DNA of 64,000 nt from UKL13-2 sp031414695 (GTDB lineage: Bacteria; Pseudomonadota; Gammaproteobacteria; Burkholderiales; Usitatibacteraceae). The notes beneath the pieces are model-generated. The model was not told the DNA's origin. It worked only from the letters and a program-made list of their open reading frames with translations, and ran no database searches. Numbering within the stretch: position 1 is the first letter of the stretch; each line of letters opens with the position of its first letter. Of this stretch, positions 33,456-42,242 are shown piece by piece. The stretch lies in the NCBI GenBank assembly GCA_031414695.1, contig JANNWG010000035.1:129470-193469 (forward strand), given 5' to 3'. A program made the translations under genes and the position numbers.

Positions 33456-34235
33456 CTAAAACTTTTGCCCCGGCGGCAAATAACGCCATTGCCCGGCTAA
33501 CATTTTGCCCATCGAGATAGAGCCGACGCGAATGCGTTTCATGGCGAGTAGCTCTAACCCGACCATTTCGCACATATATGCAATTTGGCCTTCTTGTAAA
33601 TCTTTCGCGGCGATGCGAAGTTTTGTTTCGTTTTGCCAGCTCACTTTTGCTTCGGGTAGGGTTCTGCCATCAATTCGTAGCGCAAAATTTAATTGTTTCA
33701 TGCCATGCTCGGGCATCTGGTCGCGGCCAGCTACATCGACAATGTACTCTTGCTCTACACGCGCCGCGTCTTCATTTAATTTGCGCAATATTCGGGCATC
33801 TTGACTTAAGATGTAAAGCCCAGAAGCGCCAGGCTGTAACGGCAGCGCCGTGCTTAGGTGAGAGAAATGCTGTTTGAGTGGACGAATATCTGACACGTCA
33901 TCTGTCGCATGGTTAGCGAGCGTAATTACCGATGATTCATCGGTCGCAATACGATGCGTCAATATTGTTACTTGCTCCATCGGTACGAGCTTGGCGGACG
34001 GGTCAAGTACGATATTGTTACTGGCATTCACACGATACTGCGGCGAATCAATGACCACGCCATCGACGGTGACCCAGCCGCCGATAATGTAGCGTTCAGC
34101 ATCAAGCCTTGAACAAGCGCGCAATTGGGCGATGTATTTGGCGAGGCGTTCGGTTGATTCGCTAGAATCAGTGTCTTCGGCAGTGTCGTGTTGTGAATCA
34201 GTCATAGGTGTTGGTGTCGTTGATTTATCTCGCAT
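33456..34235 (-). CDS. RsuA/RluF-type pseudouridine synthase homologue without the catalytic Asp
   Basis: This is a protein of about 259 aa with an N-terminal S4 RNA-binding domain (ERLAKYIAQLRACSRLDAERYIIGGWVTVDGVVI) and a pseudouridine-synthase-like body. In active RsuA/RluB/RluF enzymes the RLD-x-D-T-x-GL motif holds the catalytic aspartate; here it reads PLQPGASGLYILSQD, with Gln in the Asp place. The C-terminus QIAYMCEMVGLELLAMKRIRVGSISM follows the family well. It may be an RNA-binding protein rather than an enzyme. The start is uncertain: ATG 34235 has TACAAT at 34243-34248 upstream, which would make a nearly leaderless message; ATG 34205 is the alternative. Confidence 0.75.
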   Translation of the reverse strand: MRDKSTTPTPMTDSQHDTAEDTDSSESTERLAKYIAQLRACSRLDAERYIIGGWVTVDGVVIDSPQYRVNASNNIVLDPSAKLVPMEQVTILTHRIATDESSVITLANHATDDVSDIRPLKQHFSHLSTALPLQPGASGLYILSQDARILRKLNEDAARVEQEYIVDVAGRDQMPEHGMKQLNFALRIDGRTLPEAKVSWQNETKLRIAAKDLQEGQIAYMCEMVGLELLAMKRIRVGSISMGKMLAGQWRYLPPGQKF

Positions 34236-34294
34236 ACTGGTATTGTATGTGTACATGACGGATTTAGAACGCAACAGCAGAATACAAATTACGA

Positions 34295-34519
34295 ATGCCA
34301 ACACAAAAATCAAATGCAGCGCCTTTGGACGGTATTACCTTGGCTACCATCGTGACCGAGCTCAGCCAGACGATTGGCTGGGAGGAGATGGCTGCTGCGG
34401 TGCCGATACGCTGTTTTAGTCATGAGCCGAGCATTGCGTCGAGCCTTAAATTTTTACGCCGCACGCCGTGGGCGAGGGCGCGCGTTGAGCAGCTTTATTT
34501 GGCAACACGTAGTCATTGA
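34295..34519 (+). CDS. VF530 family DNA-binding protein (DUF2132)
   Basis: This is a 74-aa protein with the family pattern PLDGITLATIVTELSQTIGWEEMAAAVPIRCFSHEPSIASSLKFLRRTPWARARVEQLYL. VF530 members are small helical proteins proposed to bind DNA. The gene is divergent from the pseudouridine-synthase homologue, with about 60 bases between the likely starts. It is followed within 18 bases by the gene at 34538, so they may be co-transcribed. Confidence 0.88.
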   Translation: MPTQKSNAAPLDGITLATIVTELSQTIGWEEMAAAVPIRCFSHEPSIASSLKFLRRTPWARARVEQLYLATRSH

Positions 34520-34537
34520 CTTGTTTTTTTTAAATCC

Positions 34538-35251
34538 ATGGGGTTTGACTTGAATAAATTATCCTGTTGCATCACTTCAGCATTACTCTTTTTTACCAGT
34601 GCAGTGGCCGCCCAAGTCACGTCAGTCGACCAATCCCCCGGCTATTTGCTGGTACTTGGCCGCTCGACTGATCGGGCGAAAATCATTCAGTATTCAATGA
34701 CCTTGCCGCCAATTTATGCCGCGACCGGTGGGCGCTACATCGGCATTGGCAGGCCCGGTGGCGGTGTTACTTGTCTTTATGGGTTATGCGAAGGGCGAAG
34801 TGCGGTGGCGGCACACTGGTCAGACAATAAAAGTGTCAGCCAGTTTTGGTGGGGAGACGCTTATCGACAAGCGGTAAAGCTTCGCGATAACGCGGGCGTA
34901 TTTACGGTAGTGGGCTTAAAAGGGTTAGCTAATGTCGCGCCATTCGAGGGTGGTGCTTTGTTGGTGGCTAATTTTTCTGCCAATACCGATTCTGCCAACA
35001 CAGCTGCCTGGTTAACGGCTGCGGCTGAAAGTGGTGCCAGATTATTAGTCGCCCCGCAAGCTACGGCACTAACACCACTCGAAGGCGACGCGCTATATAA
35101 CCGTGTGGCGTTGCTCAGTTTTGCCAATAGAGAAGCACGCGATAAATTTGGTGCGGCAGAGGCGACGAAGGCGTTAATTAAAAATAGTACGGCAATGTCT
35201 TTGATGGCCTTAATCGCCATAGATGCGCCAATAGCACCTGCTAAGCAATAA
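34538..35251 (+). CDS. Exported hypothetical protein, two ferredoxin-like repeats
   Basis: This is a 237-aa protein with a signal peptide (MGFDLNKLSCCITSALLFFTSAVAAQ). The body resembles two DUF1330/YciI-like alpha-beta halves: GYLLVLGRSTDRAKIIQYSMTLPPIYAATGGRYIGIG...VAAHWSDNKSVSQFWWGDAYRQAVKLRDNAG in the first, and GALLVANFSANTDSANTAAWLTAAAESGARLLVAP in the second. The first half has the PPIYAATGGRYIG and FWWGDAYRQAVKLR pattern of DUF1330. Export is unusual for that family. Function unknown. Confidence 0.65.
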   Translation: MGFDLNKLSCCITSALLFFTSAVAAQVTSVDQSPGYLLVLGRSTDRAKIIQYSMTLPPIYAATGGRYIGIGRPGGGVTCLYGLCEGRSAVAAHWSDNKSVSQFWWGDAYRQAVKLRDNAGVFTVVGLKGLANVAPFEGGALLVANFSANTDSANTAAWLTAAAESGARLLVAPQATALTPLEGDALYNRVALLSFANREARDKFGAAEATKALIKNSTAMSLMALIAIDAPIAPAKQ

Positions 35252-35261
35252 AAATCAAACC

Positions 35262-35325
35262 CGCCTATTAGCGAGTATTTTGGGCAATTTATGCTCCAAA
35301 ATGCCCGCCAATAGGCATGCTTACG
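35262..35325 (+). repeat. CCAATA-loop hairpin repeat, copy D
   Basis: ATGCC and GGCAT pair around CGCCAATA at 35304-35321. The upstream half is AGCGAGTATTTTGGGCAATT. It begins about 11 bases after the stop of the gene at 35251, in the same orientation to its upstream gene as copies C and E. Confidence 0.6.
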
Positions 35326-35425
35326 TTTTTAATGTGGTGGGTCAAAACGGCGCACCCAGCGCCACTATCTTACGGCGCAGCGCCGATATATTGCTAATAC
35401 GATACGTACGTCGAGAGAAATTTGC

Positions 35426-36217
35426 CTACTTAGTAGCTTGGTTGGTATTTGCCATCATCCCTACTGGCGGACGCTTTATTTGCATCTCCGTTGACGATTC
35501 TGCCTTGGTGCCTGCTATTGAAATGCCATGTTTTTGACTTAGCGTTATTGTTACGCGATGCCGATGTGCATCAAACTTTTTGCCTTTATATTCCCCGCCA
35601 ACTTCATCCTTATGGATGACTTCAAGCAAATATTGCCCACGCCATGGCATCGATAACTTGACTAAGCCGTTTTCATCGGCACGATGATCTTGCATCCAGT
35701 CGTTTGGAGCATAGACATTTACCCGCGCTTTTGAAAGCGGTTTGCCAGCGAAGTACACTTGGAATGTAGTCTTGCTTGCACCAATAGGCACGATATCTAG
35801 CTGATGCTGCGCCGATGGTGTACGGTCAACAGGCCAAACGGTGTTGCGCGTGTAGAACATTGGCTTAACGATGCCTATTCCATTTTTTGTCCAATCTTTG
35901 ACTTCAATGGTTAGTTCATGTGCAAGTAGTTGCGGAGCGAGTGGTCCTTGCAGATTCAAATGCATTGCAGTTCGCACGATATTGAAACGACTGTCCGGTT
36001 TATCAGCCCAAGCGACAGGTGCTGCAATCTCATCCAGCCTGCCGGGCGATTGTTCTCTCACCTCATTGATCTCACCAAAGTATAGTTTTGCGCCGCGCGC
36101 ATCGCGTTCTATCCAAATGTAATGCGCTAGCGCGTCAAATGACGTGCCGAGACAACACATCATCATTACACCAGCGAGAAGTTGTCTGTAATTTACGTCT
36201 AGAGATCGTATGTTCAT
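35426..36217 (-). CDS. DUF4198 periplasmic protein
   Basis: This is a 263-aa exported protein with signal peptide MNIRSLDVNYRQLLAGVMMMCCLGTSFDALA, then the DUF4198 start AHYIWIERDARGAKLYFGEI. The later FQVYFAGKPLSKARVNVYAPNDWMQDHRADENGLVKLSMPWRGQYLLEV is the Cna-B-like domain with the final H-rich GKKFDAHRHRVTITL. DUF4198 proteins often sit beside TonB receptors or metal transport genes. AAGG precedes the ATG. It is the last gene of the run that starts with the TonB receptor. Confidence 0.85.
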   Translation of the reverse strand: MNIRSLDVNYRQLLAGVMMMCCLGTSFDALAHYIWIERDARGAKLYFGEINEVREQSPGRLDEIAAPVAWADKPDSRFNIVRTAMHLNLQGPLAPQLLAHELTIEVKDWTKNGIGIVKPMFYTRNTVWPVDRTPSAQHQLDIVPIGASKTTFQVYFAGKPLSKARVNVYAPNDWMQDHRADENGLVKLSMPWRGQYLLEVIHKDEVGGEYKGKKFDAHRHRVTITLSQKHGISIAGTKAESSTEMQIKRPPVGMMANTNQATK

Positions 36218-36292
36218 TCTTTAACCTTAGTTGTTGTGTTGATGCACGATGTTGCGCGATGTTGCAAATAGGCGCTCTCAAGCATGAGGTGA

Positions 36293-36309
36293 CGCCACGA
36301 AACGTGGCG
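36293..36309 (-). repeat. Short hairpin between phosphatase and DUF4198 genes
   Basis: CGCCACG (36293-36299), AAA, CGTGGCG (36303-36309) is a perfect 7-bp stem with a three-base loop. It lies within the 110-base spacer of the putative operon and could protect or process the message. Confidence 0.5.
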
Positions 36310-36327
36310 AATGACCAGATGGACTGA

Positions 36328-37113
36328 TCAATTCGCTTTCTGCATTGACGCCATGGCTGCACGACGCTGTGCATCGGCTCCCATCTGCGCCCAGCGCAAT
36401 TGAGAAATCTGACCAATCACGCGGGGCTCGCCATTGGGCAACATCTCCAGCACCAGCGACTCACCCGTGTTCACGTCAATGCCCGTCAACGCCAGCATGC
36501 CCTCGCGGTGGCCCACTAGCACTAGGTTTTTACCCGCTTGCGCGTGCTTGCCGATTAGCGCTAGCGCGTCGTTGCGCATGACGCTGGCCGTACGCGCCGC
36601 CGTGGCGTGCACGCTGTTGAGCAGGGGTGTCAATTCAGGTTCCGCACCAAATACCAAGCGTGCGGTCTCGCTGCTGCGACAGTACTCGGACGAGAGCACT
36701 TTACCGACCGGCAGTTTCATTTGGGCAATGGCTGCACGGCTGGTCAACGCCCGCTCACCTGCACTACGTGCGGGGTTGTTGCTTTGCTCACAGCCTGTGC
36801 GCGTGGTGGCGGAAAAGCGTTCCACTGGTTCGCGGGTGGTGCGTTCATGGCGCATGTAAATCACTAAGCCGCCAACCATCAGGCGATCCGTCAGCGAGAG
36901 CGGTGACTGGGCGGTTGCAGCTGGAATATCGGCATCAGGCTTTTCGCGCCCAGCAGCCCCAGAAGATATAGGCGCAGTCTGCGCGTTTGCGGTGAGGCAA
37001 GCCATCAGCGTGCAGCTCACAATGAGGTTACGGAAGATGTGTTTTGGTTGATCCACGTTAGTCAGGTCCTTAAGAAAAGTTTGTTTTGCTGATGCGTGAT
37101 CTTGCAAGGTCAT
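36328..37113 (-). CDS. Histidine phosphatase superfamily protein, exported
   Basis: This is a protein of about 261 aa. A hydrophobic segment NLIVSCTLMACLTANAQ acts as signal or anchor after an unusually long N-terminus. The phosphatase motif reads YMRHERTT (RHE in place of the usual RHG) with the second histidine in LVGHREGM. The cysteine pair in CEQSNNP is also seen in related exported members. The start is uncertain; I take ATG 37113 because 37128 would be TTG. It lies between the TonB receptor (27 bases upstream) and the DUF4198 gene, so a role in iron acquisition is possible. Confidence 0.8.
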   Translation of the reverse strand: MTLQDHASAKQTFLKDLTNVDQPKHIFRNLIVSCTLMACLTANAQTAPISSGAAGREKPDADIPAATAQSPLSLTDRLMVGGLVIYMRHERTTREPVERFSATTRTGCEQSNNPARSAGERALTSRAAIAQMKLPVGKVLSSEYCRSSETARLVFGAEPELTPLLNSVHATAARTASVMRNDALALIGKHAQAGKNLVLVGHREGMLALTGIDVNTGESLVLEMLPNGEPRVIGQISQLRWAQMGADAQRRAAMASMQKAN

Positions 37114-37139
37114 TTTCAAGATTTTCAAGATTTCCAGAT

Positions 37140-39311
37140 CTAAAACGTGAGTGAGGCTTGCAACAACACTTGGCGAGGCTCACCGATAAAGGTGCTGCCG
37201 CCACCAGTTAAGTTGATCGGGCCTGCGAGAGCACCAGAGTAATAAACTTTATTGAGTAGATTTTTAACGCTGAGGCGTATAGCAACTGTTTTATCAGCAA
37301 TTTTCCACTGGTAAGCAGAGTGTAGGTCGGCAACCGTGTATGCATCTAGGTCGTAGCTGTTAATCGGGTCTGTCGCGCTTTTGCCGACATGTCGCAGACC
37401 ACCGCCAATAGACCAAGAATCGATTCGGTAATTAAGGTAGAGGCTTGCCACGTTTTTCGCTACACCCGGTAGTCTCTTGCCCTCTGTGGTGACTCTATCG
37501 CGCTTAACGGTCGCGTCGGTGTAGGCATAAGTTCCGATGAAGCCGAGATTGCGCGTCAGTTGTCCGGCTATGTCGATTTCTATGCCGCTCGAACGAGCCG
37601 CCCCCACTGCGCGCGTGAGCCCGCCGTCTGATACTAAGACATTTTCTTTGTCAATTTGATACACCGCGACCGTGCCACTGAGACCTTGGACTGACTCGAG
37701 CTTGACACCCACTTCATACACCACGCCCGTTTCAGGATCAAATGGGCCTAACGCAGTTGCGCTTGTTGCGTTCGGTCGAAACGATCGGCTGTGATTCACA
37801 TATAACGACATACCGTCAAATGCTTTGTAGACTAAGCCAACGTTTGGCAAGAAAACAGAATTTGTCTGCTTATCGAGCACGACTGGAGCTGGTACTACCG
37901 CTAAGTTATTCTGGTTATCTGCATACTGGTTGGAGCGCTGATACCGTGCGCCGACTACGGCGATCCATTGATTAGTGATAGAAATTGAATCCTGCGCGAA
38001 AACGGATGTGCTTTGTGCGTCGCTCTTTGTCGTCTGCCAGAATACAGTGTCGCCATCTCTTAGGTTAGTCGGTAAAGGCAGTTGACCATAGACTGGATTA
38101 AATATATTGAAGCCAGTCACACCGCGACGTCGGAAGAAACTCGGATCATTATTGATGATGCTTTCGTAGTCGACTCCCAGCATCAGCTTATGACGCAAGC
38201 CTGCAACATCAAACGCGGATTGTGAATCGAACGAAGCATAAAGCGTTTTTCGTGTTCGATCGTCCGCGCCTTGGATAGACCGCGTAATGATGCCCGTTGT
38301 GCCGAGTCCAAGTGACGGCGACACAACCATCGCGCGCCTGTCACTATTGATTTCCGAATTCCAACCAAATGTCCCACGCAGCTTGAGTGAAGGCGATACT
38401 TGGTAAATAGCTTGTGATTGAACAAGGTGAACAATGCCGTTCATACGTTCGTACGGCTCACCAAATCTACGCTCTATCGGCACATTAAGTGGACGACCGT
38501 TGAAGAATACGGTGCCGCGGTCAAATGGTACGTCAAAGTCAAGGTACTCGTAGTTGAGTGAGATGTCCCATGGACCCGATTGGTAAGCCAGCGATGGCGC
38601 GATGAGTGTGCGACGATTGTCGCCAAAGTTGCGCCAGTATTCACTTCGCTCATGTTCAACGATTACGCGCGTGGCGAGCGTATCAGTTACTGGACGCGAA
38701 ACGTCAAACCAGCTTGCGCCGCCGCCATAGCTATTGGCAATCATGCCAAGTTGGGTGAAATTCTGGCTCAGCGGCTTTTTGCTAATGACGTTAATCACGC
38801 CACCCGGATCCAAAATGCCGTACAGCAGTGATGCGGGTCCTTTCAGCACTTCAACACGATCCGTGGTGATGCTAAAACTCCTTGAGCTCATCGAACGAAT
38901 GCCGTCACGAAGTACGCTGCCGCTCGAACCGAAGAACCCGCCACTGAAGCCGCGAATGAAATGCGAATCCCTTGTATGGCCGAAGTTGTTTCCCATCGTG
39001 ACGCCGCTAACGTTTTTCAGTGCATCGTCAAGTGAGCGAGCTTGCTGATCGCCAAGAATTTGTGCATTGACTACATTGACAGCCTGCGGAATTTCAAGAT
39101 TTGATGCGTCGGTTTTTGTGGCAGTCGATGAACGGGGCGCACTGTAGTCCTCCTGCACGATGGGCGCACGAACAGTAATTGATTCTGTCTTTACCGGCTT
39201 TGTAGTATCTGCTGGAGGTGATGTTTGTGCGTGCAACATGCTGCTAATTAAGCCGCATTGTGCGAATGCAATCATTGAAAGTGTACGGTTGGTAGGCACT
39301 GAAATTGTCAT
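37140..39311 (-). CDS. TonB-dependent siderophore receptor
   Basis: This is an outer-membrane barrel that imports ferric siderophores with energy from TonB-ExbBD. After the signal peptide (to HAQ, about 29) a TonB-box-like stretch ESITVRAPIV is followed by the plug: IPQAVNVVNAQILGDQQARSLDDALKNVSGVTMG, FIRGFSG and EVLKGPASLLYGILDPGGVINVISKKP. The C-terminus LLQASLTF ends in Phe as barrels do, with LRLSVKNLLNKVYYSG before it. Length 723 aa is normal for the siderophore class. A Fur-box-like site lies 75-93 bases upstream. Confidence 0.93.
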   Translation of the reverse strand: MTISVPTNRTLSMIAFAQCGLISSMLHAQTSPPADTTKPVKTESITVRAPIVQEDYSAPRSSTATKTDASNLEIPQAVNVVNAQILGDQQARSLDDALKNVSGVTMGNNFGHTRDSHFIRGFSGGFFGSSGSVLRDGIRSMSSRSFSITTDRVEVLKGPASLLYGILDPGGVINVISKKPLSQNFTQLGMIANSYGGGASWFDVSRPVTDTLATRVIVEHERSEYWRNFGDNRRTLIAPSLAYQSGPWDISLNYEYLDFDVPFDRGTVFFNGRPLNVPIERRFGEPYERMNGIVHLVQSQAIYQVSPSLKLRGTFGWNSEINSDRRAMVVSPSLGLGTTGIITRSIQGADDRTRKTLYASFDSQSAFDVAGLRHKLMLGVDYESIINNDPSFFRRRGVTGFNIFNPVYGQLPLPTNLRDGDTVFWQTTKSDAQSTSVFAQDSISITNQWIAVVGARYQRSNQYADNQNNLAVVPAPVVLDKQTNSVFLPNVGLVYKAFDGMSLYVNHSRSFRPNATSATALGPFDPETGVVYEVGVKLESVQGLSGTVAVYQIDKENVLVSDGGLTRAVGAARSSGIEIDIAGQLTRNLGFIGTYAYTDATVKRDRVTTEGKRLPGVAKNVASLYLNYRIDSWSIGGGLRHVGKSATDPINSYDLDAYTVADLHSAYQWKIADKTVAIRLSVKNLLNKVYYSGALAGPINLTGGGSTFIGEPRQVLLQASLTF

Positions 39312-39385
39312 ATTTGGTTGTGAGTTATTAAATTAAGAACGTCGGATTTTGTTTGGGCCCATACAACTACAATCATAATTGTAAT

Positions 39386-39404
39386 GTTAATGAGAATGAT
39401 TTGC
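39386..39404. promoter_or_regulatory. Fur-box-like site
   Basis: GTTAATGAGAATGATTTGC matches the 19-bp consensus GATAATGATAATCATTATC at 14 positions by eye. It lies upstream of the TonB receptor operon. A separate palindrome TACAAT/ATTGTA is at about 39368-39383. The rest of 39312-39677 has no gene; TACAAT at 39639-39644 could be the -10 box of the GMC gene. Confidence 0.65.
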
Positions 39405-39677
39405 AATAACAATAAGAAGTCTGGTTTGCTAAGTCACATGCGGAATAGTCTTGATTAAATGCAAATTCGTTCTCGCGTAAACAAGTGTTGCGTGCGGGCG
39501 TGCATTGAATATTTCACAATCGTATTGCAGTAATTTATGCAGTAATTAATACTGCAATTGAACAAAGGAGCCGCCTTTTGGTGAGTTTGATACGCTATGA
39601 AAAATTAAACAAATCGGTGCGCCCCGTCGCTTTTTTCGTACAATGCGTGCCTGACTTAATTTCACGCGGTTAGCCCC

Positions 39678-41288
39678 ATGAATAGTAATGACACCTACGA
39701 CTACATCATCATCGGCGGCGGCTCGGCGGGGGCTGTGCTGGCGTCGCGCTTGTCTGAGGATGAAACCGTTACCGTCGCGTTAATTGAGGCGGGTGGCGAT
39801 GGCCGCGATTTGATGATACGCACACCAACCGCGGCGGTGGGCATGATTCCCACCAAAATCAATAACTACGGTTTTGAAACCGTGCCGCAAGTAGGGCTTA
39901 ACGGTCGGCGCGGTTATCAGCCGCGTGGACGTACTTTGGGCGGCTCCTCCGCCATCAATGCGATGGTCTATGTGCGTGGCGACAAGAGTGATTACGATCA
40001 TTGGGCGAGCTTAGGTAATCCAGGCTGGTCGTATGACGATGTGCTGCCGTATTTCAAACGTGCCGAAAATAATGAACGCATCAAGGACGAATATCATGGT
40101 CAAGGCGGGCCGCTCAATGTAGCCGATTTACGTTCTGATAATCCATTTCAGCAACATTTTTTAGACGCCGCGCGCGAGGCAGGTTTCCAGCACAATAACG
40201 ATTTCAACGGCGCCACCCAAGAAGGCGCGGGCATTTATCAAGTTACACAAATTAACGGTGAGCGTTGCTCAGCCGCGCGCGCCTATTTGCATCCGCACAT
40301 GAAGGGCACGCGACCAAATTTGACGGTGATTACCCATGCAGTGGCGCATGAAATTATCATCGAGCAAAAACGTGCCACTGGTGTGCGTATTGAGCATAAG
40401 GGTGCGTTAAAGATTTTGCACGCCAAGCGCGAAGTGCTACTGGCTGCAGGCGCGATACAGTCGCCACAATTACTCATGCTCTCTGGTATCGGTCACCAAG
40501 ATGAGTTAGCCGCGCACGGTATTGCGCTCAAGCATCACTTGCCAGGCGTCGGCAAAAACCTGCAAGACCATCCTGATTTTATCTTTGGCTTCGCGGTAAA
40601 AAGCTTAAATTTAATTGGCTTAACGCCGCGAGGTGTTTGGCGAATATTGACTGAAATTATTCGCTACATTCGTTTTCGTCGCGGCATGATTAGCTCTAAC
40701 TTTGCCGAGGGCGGCGCGTTTTTGAAGTTAACGCCGCAGTCCCCAGCGCCTGATATTCAGCTGCATTTTGTGGTCGCCCTCGTCGATGACCATGCGCGTC
40801 GGCTTAATTACCGTCACGGTTTGTCGTGCCATGTTTGTTTGTTACGGCCAAAAAGTCGCGGCACAATTAAACTCGCTAGCCGTAATCCAAAAGACGCCGC
40901 GCTGATTGACCCCGCATTTTTAGTCGATGATGACGATGTCGCTAAGATGGTTGATGGCTTTAAGCTCACCCAAAAATTGCTCAACGCGCCATCACTTTCG
41001 CGCCGCTTCACCGATGATTTATTTACCAAAGGGGTGAAGACGGACGACGATATTCGCCGCGTCTTGCGCGAGCGTGTTGATACGGTTTATCACCCTGTTG
41101 GCAGCTGCAAAATGGGCAATGATGATATGGCGGTGGTTGACCACACGCTTAAGGTACACGGCATTGCGGCATTACGCGTGGTTGATGCGAGCATCATGCC
41201 GGTACTTATCGGCGGCAATACCAACGCGCCAACAGTTATGATTGCAGAGAAGGCGGTTGATATGATTCGGCAAGGAAATCATTCATAA
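39678..41288 (+). CDS. GMC-family FAD-dependent oxidoreductase (choline/alcohol dehydrogenase-like)
   Basis: This is a flavoprotein that oxidises alcohols. The ADP-binding motif is YIIIGGGSAGAVLASRLSE (about 9-27). GGSSAINAMVYVRG and the signature SPQLLMLSGIG follow. The C-terminal catalytic region has VYHPVGSCKMG and ends LRVVDASIMPVLIGGNTNAPTVMIAEKAVDMI. Length 536 aa. The wide family includes choline dehydrogenase and AlkJ, so the substrate is unclear. Its last 53 bases overlap the end of the convergent hydrolase gene. Confidence 0.92.
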   Translation: MNSNDTYDYIIIGGGSAGAVLASRLSEDETVTVALIEAGGDGRDLMIRTPTAAVGMIPTKINNYGFETVPQVGLNGRRGYQPRGRTLGGSSAINAMVYVRGDKSDYDHWASLGNPGWSYDDVLPYFKRAENNERIKDEYHGQGGPLNVADLRSDNPFQQHFLDAAREAGFQHNNDFNGATQEGAGIYQVTQINGERCSAARAYLHPHMKGTRPNLTVITHAVAHEIIIEQKRATGVRIEHKGALKILHAKREVLLAAGAIQSPQLLMLSGIGHQDELAAHGIALKHHLPGVGKNLQDHPDFIFGFAVKSLNLIGLTPRGVWRILTEIIRYIRFRRGMISSNFAEGGAFLKLTPQSPAPDIQLHFVVALVDDHARRLNYRHGLSCHVCLLRPKSRGTIKLASRNPKDAALIDPAFLVDDDDVAKMVDGFKLTQKLLNAPSLSRRFTDDLFTKGVKTDDDIRRVLRERVDTVYHPVGSCKMGNDDMAVVDHTLKVHGIAALRVVDASIMPVLIGGNTNAPTVMIAEKAVDMIRQGNHS

Positions 41289-42057
41289 GCTGAGCAACTT
41301 TTGGTGCCGCTTCTAACATCATCATATGCCCGACGTTAGCGATAACCGTATGCTTGGCATTGACCAATTGCTGACTCAGCGCAAGACCCGCCTCTACGGA
41401 TGTCATGCGATCTTTTTCGCCGATTAACACGAGCGTTGGCGTTTTAATGTTCGATAAGGCATCACCATCAATCGCATAGTCATTGCACGCATGCATATCG
41501 TTTGCCAAGAGGCTTGGTTGGTTATCACTTAACGATTGACGATAAGTTGTCATAGCCAAACTAGGTTGAGGCCATGTGTCATCGGCATTTTTGGCTAAAT
41601 AAAAACTCGCGCGGGTGAGCGTGTCATAGGCGGCATTAACATCGTCGGCTGCCATAGTCAGCACTTTATCGGCCACTGGCATCGGCACTGCCGTACCAAT
41701 CAAGATCAGCGCGGCAACACGTGATGGATAGCGTCGCGCGCAGTCGAGTGCAATTAAGCTGCCCATGCTGTGACCGATAAGCGTCGCATGATTGATTGCG
41801 CCATTGTCGAGCAGATTAATCAGCCAATCAGCATAGCCCACAATGCTGGTTTTCGGCTCTGCGAACGTCGCGCCATGACCGGGCAGATCAATGGCAAGAA
41901 AATTGTGTGTTGCGTGGTTTATCGCAGTCATCACATCATCCCAAACACGGTGCGTATTGGCCGCACCATGTATCAACATCACAGTTGGCTTTGATGGATC
42001 AAACATGTCGTTGTCGAGTTTGACGAATGCAGGTTGTTGTTGGACGAGAAAGTACAT
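41236..42057 (-). CDS. Alpha/beta-fold hydrolase
   Basis: This is a soluble esterase-like protein of about 273 aa. It shows the oxyanion HG motif VMLIHGAANTHRVWDDV, the nucleophile elbow LIGHSMGSLIALD, the acid region LVLIGEKDRMTSV and the histidine in IANVGHMMMLEAAP. No signal peptide. Start ATG 42057 is preferred over TTG 42081. The 3' end overlaps the GMC gene on the other strand by 53 bases. The substrate is unknown. Confidence 0.88.
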   Translation of the reverse strand: MYFLVQQQPAFVKLDNDMFDPSKPTVMLIHGAANTHRVWDDVMTAINHATHNFLAIDLPGHGATFAEPKTSIVGYADWLINLLDNGAINHATLIGHSMGSLIALDCARRYPSRVAALILIGTAVPMPVADKVLTMAADDVNAAYDTLTRASFYLAKNADDTWPQPSLAMTTYRQSLSDNQPSLLANDMHACNDYAIDGDALSNIKTPTLVLIGEKDRMTSVEAGLALSQQLVNAKHTVIANVGHMMMLEAAPKVAQLMNDFLAESYQPPSLQS

Positions 42058-42242
42058 TTTTGATAATCGAGTTGTCAGCAAATAATTAGGATGTTGCGTT
42101 GTGCTGTTAAGAATTTACATTAAGTGTTGCGGTAAGCGGTAAGTTTTGTTAAGGTGTCAGGCCGTAGACAACAAATGTAAATTCTTGCATGAGTATTTAT
42201 ACAGCTTTCGTCTGCACAGAAAAACATAAGTGAGCCGCGCAT

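Noticed and set aside
35280..35537. 85-codon open frame on the plus strand
   Set aside because: It runs through repeat copy D and then opposite the DUF4198 gene; no family pattern or ribosome site.
36345..36971. Several open frames opposite the histidine phosphatase
   Set aside because: They are shadows of a GC-rich gene on the other strand that has clear family motifs.
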